Positions 1-7,196 of a stretch of DNA of 30,604 nucleotides are shown one piece after another. The notes under the pieces are model-generated. The model was not told the DNA's origin and did no database searches. It worked only from the letters and a program-made list of their open reading frames with translations. The position numbers and the translations under genes were made by a program. This stretch comes from JBHHZJ01 sp046758005. GTDB lineage: Bacteria > Pseudomonadota > Alphaproteobacteria > Kiloniellales > J153. The DNA lies in NCBI GenBank assembly GCA_046758005.1, contig JBHHZJ010000031.1:1-30604 (forward strand), read 5' to 3'. The first letter of the stretch is position 1; each line of letters begins with the position of its first letter.

Positions 1-31
1 CTTCGGGCGATTCATCGACCCGGATCTGCTC
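1..31. repeat. Edge-truncated copy of interspersed palindromic repeat
   Basis: The window opens inside one arm of a hairpin repeat. Bases 7-31 match 7054-7078 at 24 of 25 positions. Bases 1-13 equal the reverse complement of 7041-7053, so the loop of this copy is flipped relative to the copy at 7021-7078. It lies downstream of the globin gene, which ends at 200. Only one arm is visible, so the full hairpin here is inferred. Confidence 0.75.
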
Positions 32-199
32 TAGGTGCGTTGTCTCGATAGGTCTTCCGAACGAGACGAAGCCGGACGTTCGATCGGGGGCGCAACGCCG
101 GTCAACGATCGAGCAAGCTCCGGCGACGACGGGTCCCGAACGCACGCGCCCCGCCGGGCGCGGATTCGCCGCCCCCGATCCGTGCGGGAGCCGCGCGGC

Positions 200-1141
200 T
201 CAAGCCGCTTTCTTGACCGCCGCCATCATGGTCTCGGCGAGCACGCCGTAGACCGCCGCCCACGCCGCCTGCACCTCGGAGGTGAAATCCTCCTTGAGGC
301 CTTGCTCGAGCGTCCAGAGCAACGCCCTGCCGACGGTGGCGTAATGCTGGTCCTTGACCCCGTAGCGGACATGGCGCCGCCCCAGGTCCTCGACCGCGGG
401 GATCAGCTTGTCGGGATTGTCCAGGCCTTTGACCGCGGCCTTGATCATGGCCATGAGCTTGCGGCCCTGCTCCTTCATGTCGCCCTTGAACAGGGCCCGG
501 GCCGAGGGGTCCAGCTCGAACAGCTTGTCGTAGAAGAGCGTCGCCGCAACCTCGGCAATCGGCTCCACCTTGGCGAAGCTTTCCTGCACGAGCCTTCGCT
601 CCGCGGGGGTGAGCGGAGCGTTCTGCGGCAGGCGTTTTGGCGCGGCGGCCGCCGAGGCCGGCGCCCGTGCGGCGTGACCATGCGATGCCGAGGCCGCAGG
701 CATGCCGCGCGCCGGTGCCGCCGGCTCGGAGCCTGCCTGCGCGGCGCCCCCACGTGCGGCGCCCGACCGGCCGATGGCGGCTTTGGCCGCCTCGCTGTGT
801 TCGACCAGCCGCTCGGTCTGGGTGTTCAGGGACTGCAGGAGTTCGACGATCTCCTTCGTGGCTTGGCTGGTCTGGCCGGAGAGCTGCTTGACCTCCCCGG
901 CGACCACGGCGAACCCCTTGCCCGCCTCGCCCGCGCGCGCCGCCTCGATGGTCGCGTTCAAGGCCAGCAAATTGGTCTGCCGTGCGATGGCCTCGATTTG
1001 CTGGGCGACCTTGCCGACCTTCCCGATCTCGCCGCGCAGGCGCTCCAGTTCCTGTTCGATTCCGGCGATGGCCTTGACCACGTCGCCGTGGGCGACGCCG
1101 CCGAATTCCGGCTGCGCACCGGATCCCATGATGATCGCCAT
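200..1141 (-). CDS. MCP-type signalling hairpin fused to a C-terminal globin
   Basis: The 313-residue protein probably senses oxygen, NO or redox state through haem and signals to a chemotaxis-like partner. Residues about 38-110 match the tip of a methyl-accepting chemotaxis protein, with the conserved motifs ARQTNLLALNATIEAARAGE and GFAVVAGEVKQL. Residues 120-175 form an Ala/Pro-rich linker. Residues 177-313 are a single-domain globin with Phe218 at CD1, Gln225 at E7 and proximal His257 in the RRHVRYG motif. There is no membrane segment or periplasmic sensor, so it should be cytoplasmic. In the known globin-coupled sensors (HemAT type) the globin comes first; here the order is reversed. The MCP part is only the hairpin tip, much shorter than a normal signalling domain. 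The ATG at 1141 has GGGAG about 9 bases upstream. The next gene on this strand is 119 bases away, so it is probably transcribed alone. Confidence 0.9.
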   Translation of the reverse strand: MAIIMGSGAQPEFGGVAHGDVVKAIAGIEQELERLRGEIGKVGKVAQQIEAIARQTNLLALNATIEAARAGEAGKGFAVVAGEVKQLSGQTSQATKEIVELLQSLNTQTERLVEHSEAAKAAIGRSGAARGGAAQAGSEPAAPARGMPAASASHGHAARAPASAAAAPKRLPQNAPLTPAERRLVQESFAKVEPIAEVAATLFYDKLFELDPSARALFKGDMKEQGRKLMAMIKAAVKGLDNPDKLIPAVEDLGRRHVRYGVKDQHYATVGRALLWTLEQGLKEDFTSEVQAAWAAVYGVLAETMMAAVKKAA

Positions 1142-1260
1142 TGCGCTGTGCTCCCGTCCGCGCGGCTCGGCCGCCGGAATGTCCCGAAATTTTCGTTTGG
1201 GGAATCGGGTAGCACGAAGTCCGTTAAGGGGCGCTTAATACCAAGTTTCGGTGCGCCGGA

Positions 1261-1941
1261 TCAGCTCTCGTCGGTCAGTTCCAGGCGCGTCTTCCACGTC
1301 CCGTCGGCCTCGCGGCAGGCGATGGCCCGGCGCGTCTCGCGCCGTTCCTGTCCGTCGCGCAACTCGAAGACCTGCACGTACTCGCGGCACCACTGGCCGG
1401 TGGAGATGCGGAAGGTGCGGATCGGTTCGACGCGCCCGCTGCTGCCGCTGTCCGGGTTGCGCCAGTGCGCCGGAATGCCGCTCAGGTGCTTCTCCAGGGC
1501 GAGCGAAACCGCCGCCTGGATCATCTGCCGGTCCGCCGCGCGGACCGCTTCCAGACGGGCGATCCGGCGCTCGACCTGATACTCGGCGATGAAGTACGCG
1601 CCGGAAAGGCCGACGACCAGGGCCGCGATGGAGGCCGCGATCGCGCCGAACAGTTGCCGACGGATGAGCGGCCCCCCGGACGGGCCGCGGCCGCGCCGAG
1701 CCGCCTGCGCGCGCTCCGCGAAGGCCGTGTCGATGGCCTCGACCAGCCGGCCCGGCACCGGGGCGCGCAACGGATCGGCGAAGGCCGCACGCACCGCGGC
1801 GGCTCCTTCGCGCAGCAGGCGTGCGTCCTCGGCCAGTCGCGGGTCGGCGGCGAGCGCGGCTTCGACCTCGCGCGCCTCGGCTTCGGCCAGTTCGCCGTCG
1901 AGGTAGGCGACCAGGGTGTCGTCGTCGACGCGCGCCGTCAT
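1261..1941 (-). CDS. Membrane anti-sigma factor with surface-antigen-like periplasmic domain
   Basis: The 226-residue protein should hold the co-encoded ECF sigma factor inactive until an envelope signal arrives. Residues 5-60 are an acidic, helical cytoplasmic region typical of anti-sigma N-termini (DDDTLVAYLDGEL). Residues about 97-119 form one membrane segment. Residues about 140-220 form a periplasmic domain with Cys185 and Cys209 and the motifs AHWRN, RTFRIS, CREYV and ACRE. That domain resembles the C-terminal part of RT0821/Lpp0805-type 17 kDa surface proteins and recurs as the free secreted protein at 3890-4276. The ATG at 1941 overlaps the sigma gene stop in ATGA, indicating translational coupling. 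The open frame continues upstream, but that stretch is the sigma gene read in another frame. The anti-sigma role comes from architecture and position; no zinc-binding HxxxCxxC motif is present. Confidence 0.85.
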   Translation of the reverse strand: MTARVDDDTLVAYLDGELAEAEAREVEAALAADPRLAEDARLLREGAAAVRAAFADPLRAPVPGRLVEAIDTAFAERAQAARRGRGPSGGPLIRRQLFGAIAASIAALVVGLSGAYFIAEYQVERRIARLEAVRAADRQMIQAAVSLALEKHLSGIPAHWRNPDSGSSGRVEPIRTFRISTGQWCREYVQVFELRDGQERRETRRAIACREADGTWKTRLELTDES

Positions 1942-2474
1942 TCCTGCGCCGATCCTTCCGGTTCGGCTTCGCCCCGCCGCGCGCCTTCCATGTAGGCCTT
2001 GAGCGCCGTGCGCGCGCGGGCGAGCCGGCTGGTCACCGTGCCGATGGGTAGTCCCAGCATCTCCGACACCTCCTTGTAGGCCCAGCCTTCCACGCAGACG
2101 AGCAGGAGAACCGTGCGCTGCTCTTCCGGCAGGCGCCAAACAATCTCACGCACCACGCCGTACGTCAGGTGCGCCTCCGCGGCGCGCGCGCCGTCCACGT
2201 TTGCATACCGGTCCAGATCGGCGTCGGCGAGCTGCAGGTGCTGGCCCCGCACCTTCCGGGCCCGGATCTGATTCAGGTACGCGTTCCTGGCGATCCGGTA
2301 CATCCAACTGTCCAGGCGGGTGCCGGGCTGCCAGGTGTCGATGTGCCTGATGGCACGCTCGCAAGTAGCCTGCACGAGGTCGTCTCCTTCGTCGACCGAG
2401 CCCGTCAGTCCGTAGGCGAAGCGGCGCAGACGCGGCAGCAGGGCAATCATCTCCCGACGAATGGTCTCGTCCAC
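1938..2474 (-). CDS. ECF-family RNA polymerase sigma factor
   Basis: The 178-residue protein has only the two sigma regions typical of the extracytoplasmic-function group. Region 2 spans residues about 10-75 (RRFAYGLTGSVDEGDDLVQ, DSWMYRIARNAYLN). Region 4 spans about 108-160, with the helix-turn-helix YKEVSEMLGLPIGTVTSRLAR. It should direct RNA polymerase to a small envelope-stress or signal-responsive regulon. I chose the GTG at 2474 because GGGGA lies a few bases upstream; the ATG at 2450 has its only purine run touching the start codon, which is too close. The gene overlaps the anti-sigma gene by 4 bases. It diverges from the Hint operon across a 336-base gap that could carry autoregulated promoters, but I could not identify a convincing ECF promoter pair there. 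Confidence 0.92.
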   Translation of the reverse strand: MDETIRREMIALLPRLRRFAYGLTGSVDEGDDLVQATCERAIRHIDTWQPGTRLDSWMYRIARNAYLNQIRARKVRGQHLQLADADLDRYANVDGARAAEAHLTYGVVREIVWRLPEEQRTVLLLVCVEGWAYKEVSEMLGLPIGTVTSRLARARTALKAYMEGARRGEAEPEGSAQE

Positions 2475-2810
2475 TGATTTCCCCGCGTCTGCCGGCAGCC
2501 CAGAATTCGGCCGCACCCCCGACCGGCGGCCCCGTCGTGCTCGGGGCACGGAGCGGCGCGACCCTGCGCTTGCCTAAGCCCGCACCCTGAAGAACACTCG
2601 AAACGCCGGTTTCTTCCCGTGCCACCCGAAAAATCGACCCACCGCGGAGGCCTTGGCCCAGCCCGGTGCGTTCCAGGGTCGCGAATCGGGCCCGTGGAAG
2701 AATTTAGCGTGCCCGGTGTTGTTTGGGCAGTGTCGATAGCCACAGCGCCAACAAAGCGGCCACAGCGGCGCGGTTTTGGGGTACAACACCGCAATCGGGA
2801 TTCGCCACAA
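2475..2810. promoter_or_regulatory. Divergent intergenic region between sigma and Hint operons
   Basis: These 336 bases separate the sigma-factor gene (minus) from the Hint-domain gene (plus). No credible gene lies here: the open frames that cross it lack codon bias and recognisable domains. It must hold promoters for both directions. I looked for GGAAC/GTT-type and TGATCC-type ECF promoter elements on both strands and found no pair with correct spacing, so no promoter position is claimed. Confidence 0.5.
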
Positions 2811-3893
2811 ATGCTGAGCAGGCCAACCAAACGCGCATTTTGCTTGCTGGCGTCGACGAGCGTCCTCGCCTTGAGCCTGACGGCCGCGCCGGCGACCGTG
2901 AACCTCGATCCGGGCCAGCCGGTTCTGAAGGTCGCTCAAGCCGACTCCTCCTGCTTCACCGGGGGGACCCGGGTGCTCATGGCCGACGGCACGCAGCGGC
3001 CGATCGAGCAGGTCCGGATCGGCGACCTTGTGATGGCCCCGGGGGGCCGGACCAACCGCGTGGTCGGAATCGAGCGGCCGTTACTTGGCGAGCGCCTGCT
3101 CTACGCGCTGAACGGCGGAGCGCACTTCGTCACCGCCGAACATCCGTTCATGACCCCGGACGGCTGGAAGGCGATCGATCCAGCGGCCACGGCGGCCGAA
3201 AACCCGGGCCTGTCGCTGGCGCCTCTGCGCATCGGCGACTGCGTGATGGCGCTCCGCCCCGGGGCCGCGCCGGCCGTGGCCGGCAACCTGGTGCTGGCCG
3301 CCGGCTGCGAGCCGGTGCTCGAGCCGATCCCCCTGCTCGCCCTGGACGCCCGGCGGGCCGGGGCCGAGACGTCGCTCTACAACCTGCTGCTGGACGGCGA
3401 CCACGCCTACTTCGCCAACGGCTTCCTGGTCCACAACAAGGGCGGCGGCGACGGCGGCGGTGGCGGCGGGGGCGGCGAAGGCAGCGGCGGTGGCGGCGAA
3501 GGCAGCGGCGGTGGCGGCGAGGGCAGCGGCGGGGGCGGTGAAGGCAGCGGCAGCAGTGGAGAAGGCAGCGGCGGCGGTGACAGCAGCGGCGAAGGCAGTG
3601 AAGGCGGCCAAAGCGGCGAAGGCAGCGAGGGCGGTCACTCGGGCGAATCCGGCGAGTCCGAATCCGGCGAATCCGAGTCCGGCGAATCGGGCAAGTCCGG
3701 CAGGTCCGGCGAGTCGGGCAAGTCCGGCAAGTCGGACGACTCGGGCAAATCCGACGACTCGGGCAAATCCGGCAAGTCGGGCAAGTCGGGGAAGGGCTCC
3801 GCCTCGACCGCCGGCTTCGGCGGGCTCGATCAGGTCGGGCCGGACCTGAGCCCTGACGAAGAGGCGGACGCGATCGCGAAAGGCTGGCAATGA
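2811..3893 (+). CDS. Secreted Hint (bacterial intein-like) protein with Gly/Ser/Lys-rich tail
   Basis: The 360-residue protein starts with a signal peptide (about residues 1-27: basic MLSRPTKR, then a hydrophobic run). A Hint domain runs from Cys48 (SSCFTGGTRVLMADG) through the block-B motif TAEH ending at His111 to FANGFLVHN at 201-209. The N-terminal Cys, the TxxH histidine and the terminal His208-Asn209 pair are all present, so peptide-bond cleavage chemistry is plausible. Residue 210 is Lys, not Cys/Ser/Thr, so full splicing is not expected; bacterial intein-like (BIL) domains often cleave only. Residues 211 to about 331 are low complexity: GSGGGGE repeats, then SGE/SGK triplets. The end (STAGFGGLDQVGPDL) is non-repetitive. 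I placed the start at the ATG that gives the signal peptide. Its stop overlaps the next start (ATGA). The partner and purpose of cleavage are unknown. Confidence 0.85.
   Translation: MLSRPTKRAFCLLASTSVLALSLTAAPATVNLDPGQPVLKVAQADSSCFTGGTRVLMADGTQRPIEQVRIGDLVMAPGGRTNRVVGIERPLLGERLLYALNGGAHFVTAEHPFMTPDGWKAIDPAATAAENPGLSLAPLRIGDCVMALRPGAAPAVAGNLVLAAGCEPVLEPIPLLALDARRAGAETSLYNLLLDGDHAYFANGFLVHNKGGGDGGGGGGGGEGSGGGGEGSGGGGEGSGGGGEGSGSSGEGSGGGDSSGEGSEGGQSGEGSEGGHSGESGESESGESESGESGKSGRSGESGKSGKSDDSGKSDDSGKSGKSGKSGKGSASTAGFGGLDQVGPDLSPDEEADAIAKGWQ
3441..3795 (+). repeat. Coding low-complexity repeats in the Hint protein tail
   Basis: Two repeat blocks encode the tail. From about 3472 to 3555 a 21-base unit encodes GEGSGGG-type heptads. 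From about 3630 to 3795 a 9-base unit encodes SGE, SGK and SDD triplets. Such arrays can change length by slippage or recombination while staying in frame, because both units are multiples of three. Confidence 0.85.
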
Positions 3894-4276
3894 GCGCCGC
3901 TTCCCGGAAGCCGACCAGGCGCGCATTGACGTTCTTTCTTGGTCTGGGGCTCGGCGTCGCAACAAGTTCCGGGTCTGTCCCTCAGGCCGCAGCCCAAGGC
4001 GCCTTTTACGACGGCCTGCAGGCGGAGGATGCCGCGCGCGCGCTGTCGGCCTTCCAGCAGACGTTGGAGACTCGGGTGAGCCACCGGCTGGCCCATTGGC
4101 GCAACGACGCCACCGGCACCTCCGGCTCGGTCATGCCGCTCAGGACGTTCCGCATCAGGACCGGCCACTACTGCAGGGAGTACGTGGAGACCATCCTCGC
4201 CACCGGCAAGATCATGTCTCGGGTCGGGACCGCGTGCCGGGACGACGGCGGCGCCTGGATCCCGGTACCGCAATAA
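3890..4276 (+). CDS. Small secreted paralogue of the anti-sigma periplasmic domain
   Basis: The 128-residue protein has a signal peptide (basic residues 7-11, hydrophobic 12-25, probable cleavage after AQA/AAQ near residue 36). Its mature part, residues about 50-125, lines up with residues 140-220 of the anti-sigma factor at 1261-1941. Shared motifs are LAHWRN versus PAHWRN, PLRTFRIRTGHYCREYV versus PIRTFRISTGQWCREYV, and a second Cys in ACRDDGGAW versus ACREADGTW. Cys95 and Cys116 could form a disulfide. The family resembles RT0821/Lpp0805 surface proteins. The start overlaps the Hint gene stop (ATGA), so the two are one operon. The similarity suggests interaction or competition with the anti-sigma sensor domain, which is inference. 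Confidence 0.85.
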   Translation: MSAASRKPTRRALTFFLGLGLGVATSSGSVPQAAAQGAFYDGLQAEDAARALSAFQQTLETRVSHRLAHWRNDATGTSGSVMPLRTFRIRTGHYCREYVETILATGKIMSRVGTACRDDGGAWIPVPQ

Positions 4277-4281
4277 GGCCG

Positions 4282-4314
4282 TGCCGGCCCGTGCGCCGGA
4301 TGCATCGGGCCGCA
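4282..4314 (+). terminator. Possible terminator hairpin after the Hint operon
   Basis: Six bases after the stop, TGC-C-GGCCCG (4282-4291) can pair with CGGGCC-GCA (4306-4314), leaving one bulged C. There is no T tract, so termination efficiency is uncertain. The remaining bases to 4555 show no gene or repeat that I can support. Confidence 0.3.
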
Positions 4315-4555
4315 CCGAGATCGAAAAGGTTCGGGCGGCGGCCCGCGGGAGCGATTAAACGAGGCGGGACGGACGGCGGATGGAGCCGCGGGCGGCTGGC
4401 CTGAGCCGCGTGACCGGCGACCGGCGTCATCGCCCAAAAAGGCTTTCCTTGGCGCGCGAAACCGACCAGCATGCCGACGGCCGCGGCGCGGAGTCGTCCC
4501 AGTCGCGGCGGTTACGCGGCTGAGCCTTCCGCGCAGCCAGGGACGGTTTGCGGCC

Positions 4556-5866
4556 TTGAACGCTGTCTTTTTCGCGCTCGTCCTGATCGCCTTCGCCATC
4601 GCCGGCGTCCGGGAGTTTGCCTGGGCGCCGGCGGGTGCGGACCCGCAATCCCCGATGGAGGCCCTGTCGCTGGCCATGGTCGACGCCGCGGGCGGCGCGG
4701 TGACCCTGGCGATCGGGCTGGTCGGCGTCATGGCCCTGTTCCTCGGGCTGATGAAGGTGGCCGAGGCGGGCGGGCTGCTCGTCATCATCGCGCGCACGGT
4801 GCGCCCGCTGATGTTGCGCCTGTTCCCCGACGTGCCCGCCGACCACCCCGCCATGGGCGCGATGATTCTCAATCTCTCGGCCAACGTCCTCGGCCTGGGC
4901 AACGCGGCCACGCCGTTCGGCATCCGCGCCATGCAGGAGCTGGACACGCTCAACCCGCACAAGGGCACCGCGACCGACGCCATGGCGCTGTTCCTGGCGA
5001 TCAACACGTCCAGCGTGACCCTGCTGCCCACCGGCATCATCGCACTGCGCGCGGCCGCCGGGTCGAGCGACCCGGCCGGCATCCTGCCGACCACGCTGAT
5101 TGCCACGATCTGCTCGACCACCGTGGCGATCCTCGCGGCCAAGTTCTATCAGCGCTTTTCGCCCGCGCCCGCCGCGGCGATCGCCGCGGCGCACAACCCG
5201 GGCCCGGAACAAGACCGCCCCGCCCCGCCCCGGGACGGCGACGGCCTTCAGGCCGGCGCCTCGGAGGGCTATCCCGCCTGGGTCTCCATGCTGGTGCTCG
5301 CAGGCATCGCCGGTCTCGTTCCGCTCACGATCGTCTACGGCAAAGCGATCTCGCCCTGGATCATCCCGGGGCTGATGGTGTCGCTCCTCGGCTTCGGCCT
5401 GGCGCGAAAGGTGCCGGTCTACGAGACCTTCGTCGAGGGCGCCAAGGACGGCTTCCAGGTCGCGCTGCGCATCATCCCGTACCTTGTCGCCATCCTCGTC
5501 GCGGTCGGCATGTTCCGGGCGAGCGGGGCCATGGAGCTTCTGGTCGAGCCCGTGGGCCGCGTCACCGGCCCGCTCGGCCTGCCGCCCGAGGCGCTGTCCA
5601 TGGCGCTGCTGCGGCCGCTGTCCGGCTCGGGCGCCTACGGCATCGTGGCCTCGATCATCGAGGACCCGGCGATCGGCCCGGACAGCTACACCGGATACCT
5701 CGTCAGCACCCTCCAGGGCTCGACCGAGACCACGTTCTACGTGATCGCGGTCTACTTCGGCGCGATCCAGGTCCGGCGCATCCGCCATACCCTCGCCGCG
5801 GGCCTGTCCGCCGACCTGGCCGGCGTCGTGGGCGCGGTCGCCATCTGCTCGTACCTGTTCGGGTAG
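4556..5866 (+). CDS. SpmA-SpmB fusion membrane protein (nucleoside-recognition/Gate domains)
   Basis: The 436-residue integral membrane protein joins the two proteins called spore maturation A and B in Bacillus. Residues about 1-200 are the SpmA half, with NLSANVLGLGNAATPFG at about 102-118 and NTSSVTLLPTG. Residues about 235-436 are the SpmB half, with GFQVALRIIPYLVAILVAVGM, RPLSGSGAYGI and GSTETTFYV. Both halves belong to the Gate family, which includes nucleoside and ion transporters. The fusion is common in non-sporulating proteobacteria, where the function is unknown, so a sporulation role should not be assumed. I took the TTG at 4556 as the start because it directly precedes the first membrane segment; no strong Shine-Dalgarno is visible, so the start is uncertain. 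It is transcribed alone. Confidence 0.85.
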   Translation: MNAVFFALVLIAFAIAGVREFAWAPAGADPQSPMEALSLAMVDAAGGAVTLAIGLVGVMALFLGLMKVAEAGGLLVIIARTVRPLMLRLFPDVPADHPAMGAMILNLSANVLGLGNAATPFGIRAMQELDTLNPHKGTATDAMALFLAINTSSVTLLPTGIIALRAAAGSSDPAGILPTTLIATICSTTVAILAAKFYQRFSPAPAAAIAAAHNPGPEQDRPAPPRDGDGLQAGASEGYPAWVSMLVLAGIAGLVPLTIVYGKAISPWIIPGLMVSLLGFGLARKVPVYETFVEGAKDGFQVALRIIPYLVAILVAVGMFRASGAMELLVEPVGRVTGPLGLPPEALSMALLRPLSGSGAYGIVASIIEDPAIGPDSYTGYLVSTLQGSTETTFYVIAVYFGAIQVRRIRHTLAAGLSADLAGVVGAVAICSYLFG

Positions 5867-5901
5867 CGCGCGCCGCACGCCGGCGTTGAAGGCGGCGTCC
5901 G

Positions 5902-5920
5902 GTTTAGTTTAGTTTAGTGC
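5902..5920 (+). promoter_or_regulatory. TTTAG-repeat operator upstream of dhaK
   Basis: Three perfect tandem TTTAG units occupy 5903-5917, about 50 bases before the dhaK start. The same GTTTAGTTTAG word recurs upstream of the ABC/DHA operon (16430-16462). Tandem T-rich half-sites are typical of DeoR-family repressors, but no such regulator lies in the window; the operator role is inference. Confidence 0.6.
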
Positions 5921-5966
5921 AAAGAACGATCGCCGGCGGCGGAGGGAAGGAACGGGGGAGTCCGAC

Positions 5967-6959
5967 ATGAAGAAATTCGTCAACAAGGTCGACGACATCC
6001 TGACCGAAAGCCTGCGCGGCTTCGCGGCGGCGCACGCCGACATCGTCAAGATCCACGAGCAGCCGAACTTCGTCACCCGCGCCGACGCGCCGACCAAGGG
6101 CAAGGTGGCGCTCGTCTCGGGCGGCGGCTCGGGGCACGAGCCGCTGCACGCCGGCTTCGTCGGTTACGGCATGCTCGACGCGGCGTGCCCGGGACAGGTC
6201 TTCACCTCGCCCACCCCGGACCAGATGCTGGCCGCCGCCGCGGCGGTCGACGGCGGGGCCGGCGTCCTGTTCATCGTCAAGAACTACTCCGGCGACGTGA
6301 TGAATTTCGAGATGGCCGCCGACATGGTCGCGGGCGAATCGGCCACGGTGCTGACCAACGACGACGTCGCGGTCGAAGACTCGAGCTTCACGACCGGCCG
6401 GCGCGGCGTGGCCGGGACCGTCGTCGTCGAGAAGATCGTCGGCGCGGCGGCCGAGGCCGGCGCCGACCTGCAGGCCTGCCGGGCGCTGGGCGAGCGGGTC
6501 AACGAGGCGACCGGGTCGATGGGTGTGGCGCTGACCAGCTGCACGGTGCCGGCCGCGGGCAAGCCGACCTTCGACATCGGCGAGGACGAGGTGGAGATGG
6601 GGGTGGGCATCCACGGCGAGCCGGGCCGCCGCCGGGTCAAGCTGGCCCCGGCCGACGCCATCGCCGAGGAACTCGTGGGCGCGATCGCGGCCGACCTGAC
6701 GCCGAAGTCCGACGACAAGATTCTATTGCATATCAACGGCTTCGGCGGCACGCCTCTGATGGAGCTTTACCTCATGTACGAGGCGGCGGCCCGGCAATGC
6801 CGGGCCAAGGGCCTGCAGATCGCGCGCTCGCTCGTGGGCAACTACACGACCTCGCTGGAGATGGCCGGCTGCTCGGTGACGTTGACCGTGCTCGACGACG
6901 AGATGATCCGCCTGTGGGACGCGCCGGTGCACACCGCGGCGCTGCGCTGGGGCCGCTGA
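5967..6959 (+). CDS. dhaK: Dihydroxyacetone kinase, DHA-binding subunit DhaK
   Basis: The 330-residue cytoplasmic subunit binds dihydroxyacetone covalently and presents it to DhaL for phosphorylation to DHAP. The whole length matches the family. Visible key residues are GGGSGHEP with His57, NYSGDVMNF with Asp110, and GIHGEPG with His216, which corresponds to the hemiaminal-forming His218 of the E. coli protein. Being a stand-alone DhaK without a fused ATP-binding domain, it should use the PTS-dependent route. GGGGGAG sits 6 bases before the ATG. Unusually, it is separated from dhaL and dhaM, which lie on the other strand inside the ABC operon. The shared TTTAG operator suggests co-regulation. 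Confidence 0.96.
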   Translation: MKKFVNKVDDILTESLRGFAAAHADIVKIHEQPNFVTRADAPTKGKVALVSGGGSGHEPLHAGFVGYGMLDAACPGQVFTSPTPDQMLAAAAAVDGGAGVLFIVKNYSGDVMNFEMAADMVAGESATVLTNDDVAVEDSSFTTGRRGVAGTVVVEKIVGAAAEAGADLQACRALGERVNEATGSMGVALTSCTVPAAGKPTFDIGEDEVEMGVGIHGEPGRRRVKLAPADAIAEELVGAIAADLTPKSDDKILLHINGFGGTPLMELYLMYEAAARQCRAKGLQIARSLVGNYTTSLEMAGCSVTLTVLDDEMIRLWDAPVHTAALRWGR

Positions 6960-7020
6960 TAGGTTCCTGGGCCTCGCCCTTCGTCCCTCGACAGGCGCGC
7001 GATGAGGGCCTCGAAGCCTA

Positions 7021-7078
7021 GAGCAGACCCGGGTCGATGAGAATCGCCCGAAGGCGGTTCATCGACCCGGATCTGCTC
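7021..7078. repeat. Long-stem palindromic repeat (REP/MITE-like)
   Basis: GAGCAGACCCGGGTCGATGA (7021-7040) pairs with TCATCGACCCGGATCTGCTC at the other end with one mismatch. The pairing continues inward, past a 2-base bulge and a T-G wobble, to a CGAA loop at 7049-7052. It lies between the convergent dhaK and HTH-protein genes and could stop transcription from both sides. A second copy starts the window (1-31). Confidence 0.85.
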
Positions 7079-7093
7079 CAGCCGTAATGTATA

Positions 7094-7153
7094 GAGCGGA
7101 TTCACATGATGGATTGGAGCCGCGAAGGGGTTCCAATCAATCACGATCCGCTC
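7094..7153. repeat. Second imperfect palindrome, unrelated to the first
   Basis: GAGCGGAT (7094-7101) pairs with ATCCGCTC (7146-7153). Inner blocks TGAT and GATTGGA on the left pair with TCCAATC and ATCA on the right, with small internal loops. It follows the 7021-7078 hairpin after 15 bases. Outer arms that begin GAGC and end GCTC are shared by both palindromes. Confidence 0.7.
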
Positions 7154-7196
7154 CAGGGGCCGGCGGGCGCAACCGGCGGACCGCTTCGGCTTGAGA

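Noticed and set aside
1176..1190. Half-site TGTCCCGAAAT resembling the IclR palindrome, upstream of the globin gene
   Set aside because: Only one arm matches and the gene is unrelated to the IclR locus; probably chance.
35..1579. 514-codon plus-strand open frame
   Set aside because: It is antisense to the globin and anti-sigma genes and consists of Arg/Gly/Leu-rich residues with no domain; a typical artefact of high GC content.
2619..2810. N-terminal extension of the Hint protein
   Set aside because: The extra 64 residues would hide the signal peptide that begins at the ATG at 2811, and they show no homology.
2475..2810. ECF promoter motifs of GGAAC/GTT type
   Set aside because: GTTCC occurs near 2670 on the plus strand, but no matching minus-10 element at proper spacing was found.
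3441..3795. Direct repeats that look like a CRISPR or tandem array
   Set aside because: The units are in-frame codons for Gly/Ser/Glu/Lys and have no unique spacers, so they are coding low complexity.
4556..5866. Sporulation function for the SpmA-SpmB fusion
   Set aside because: No other sporulation genes are visible and the fusion is widespread in non-sporulating proteobacteria.
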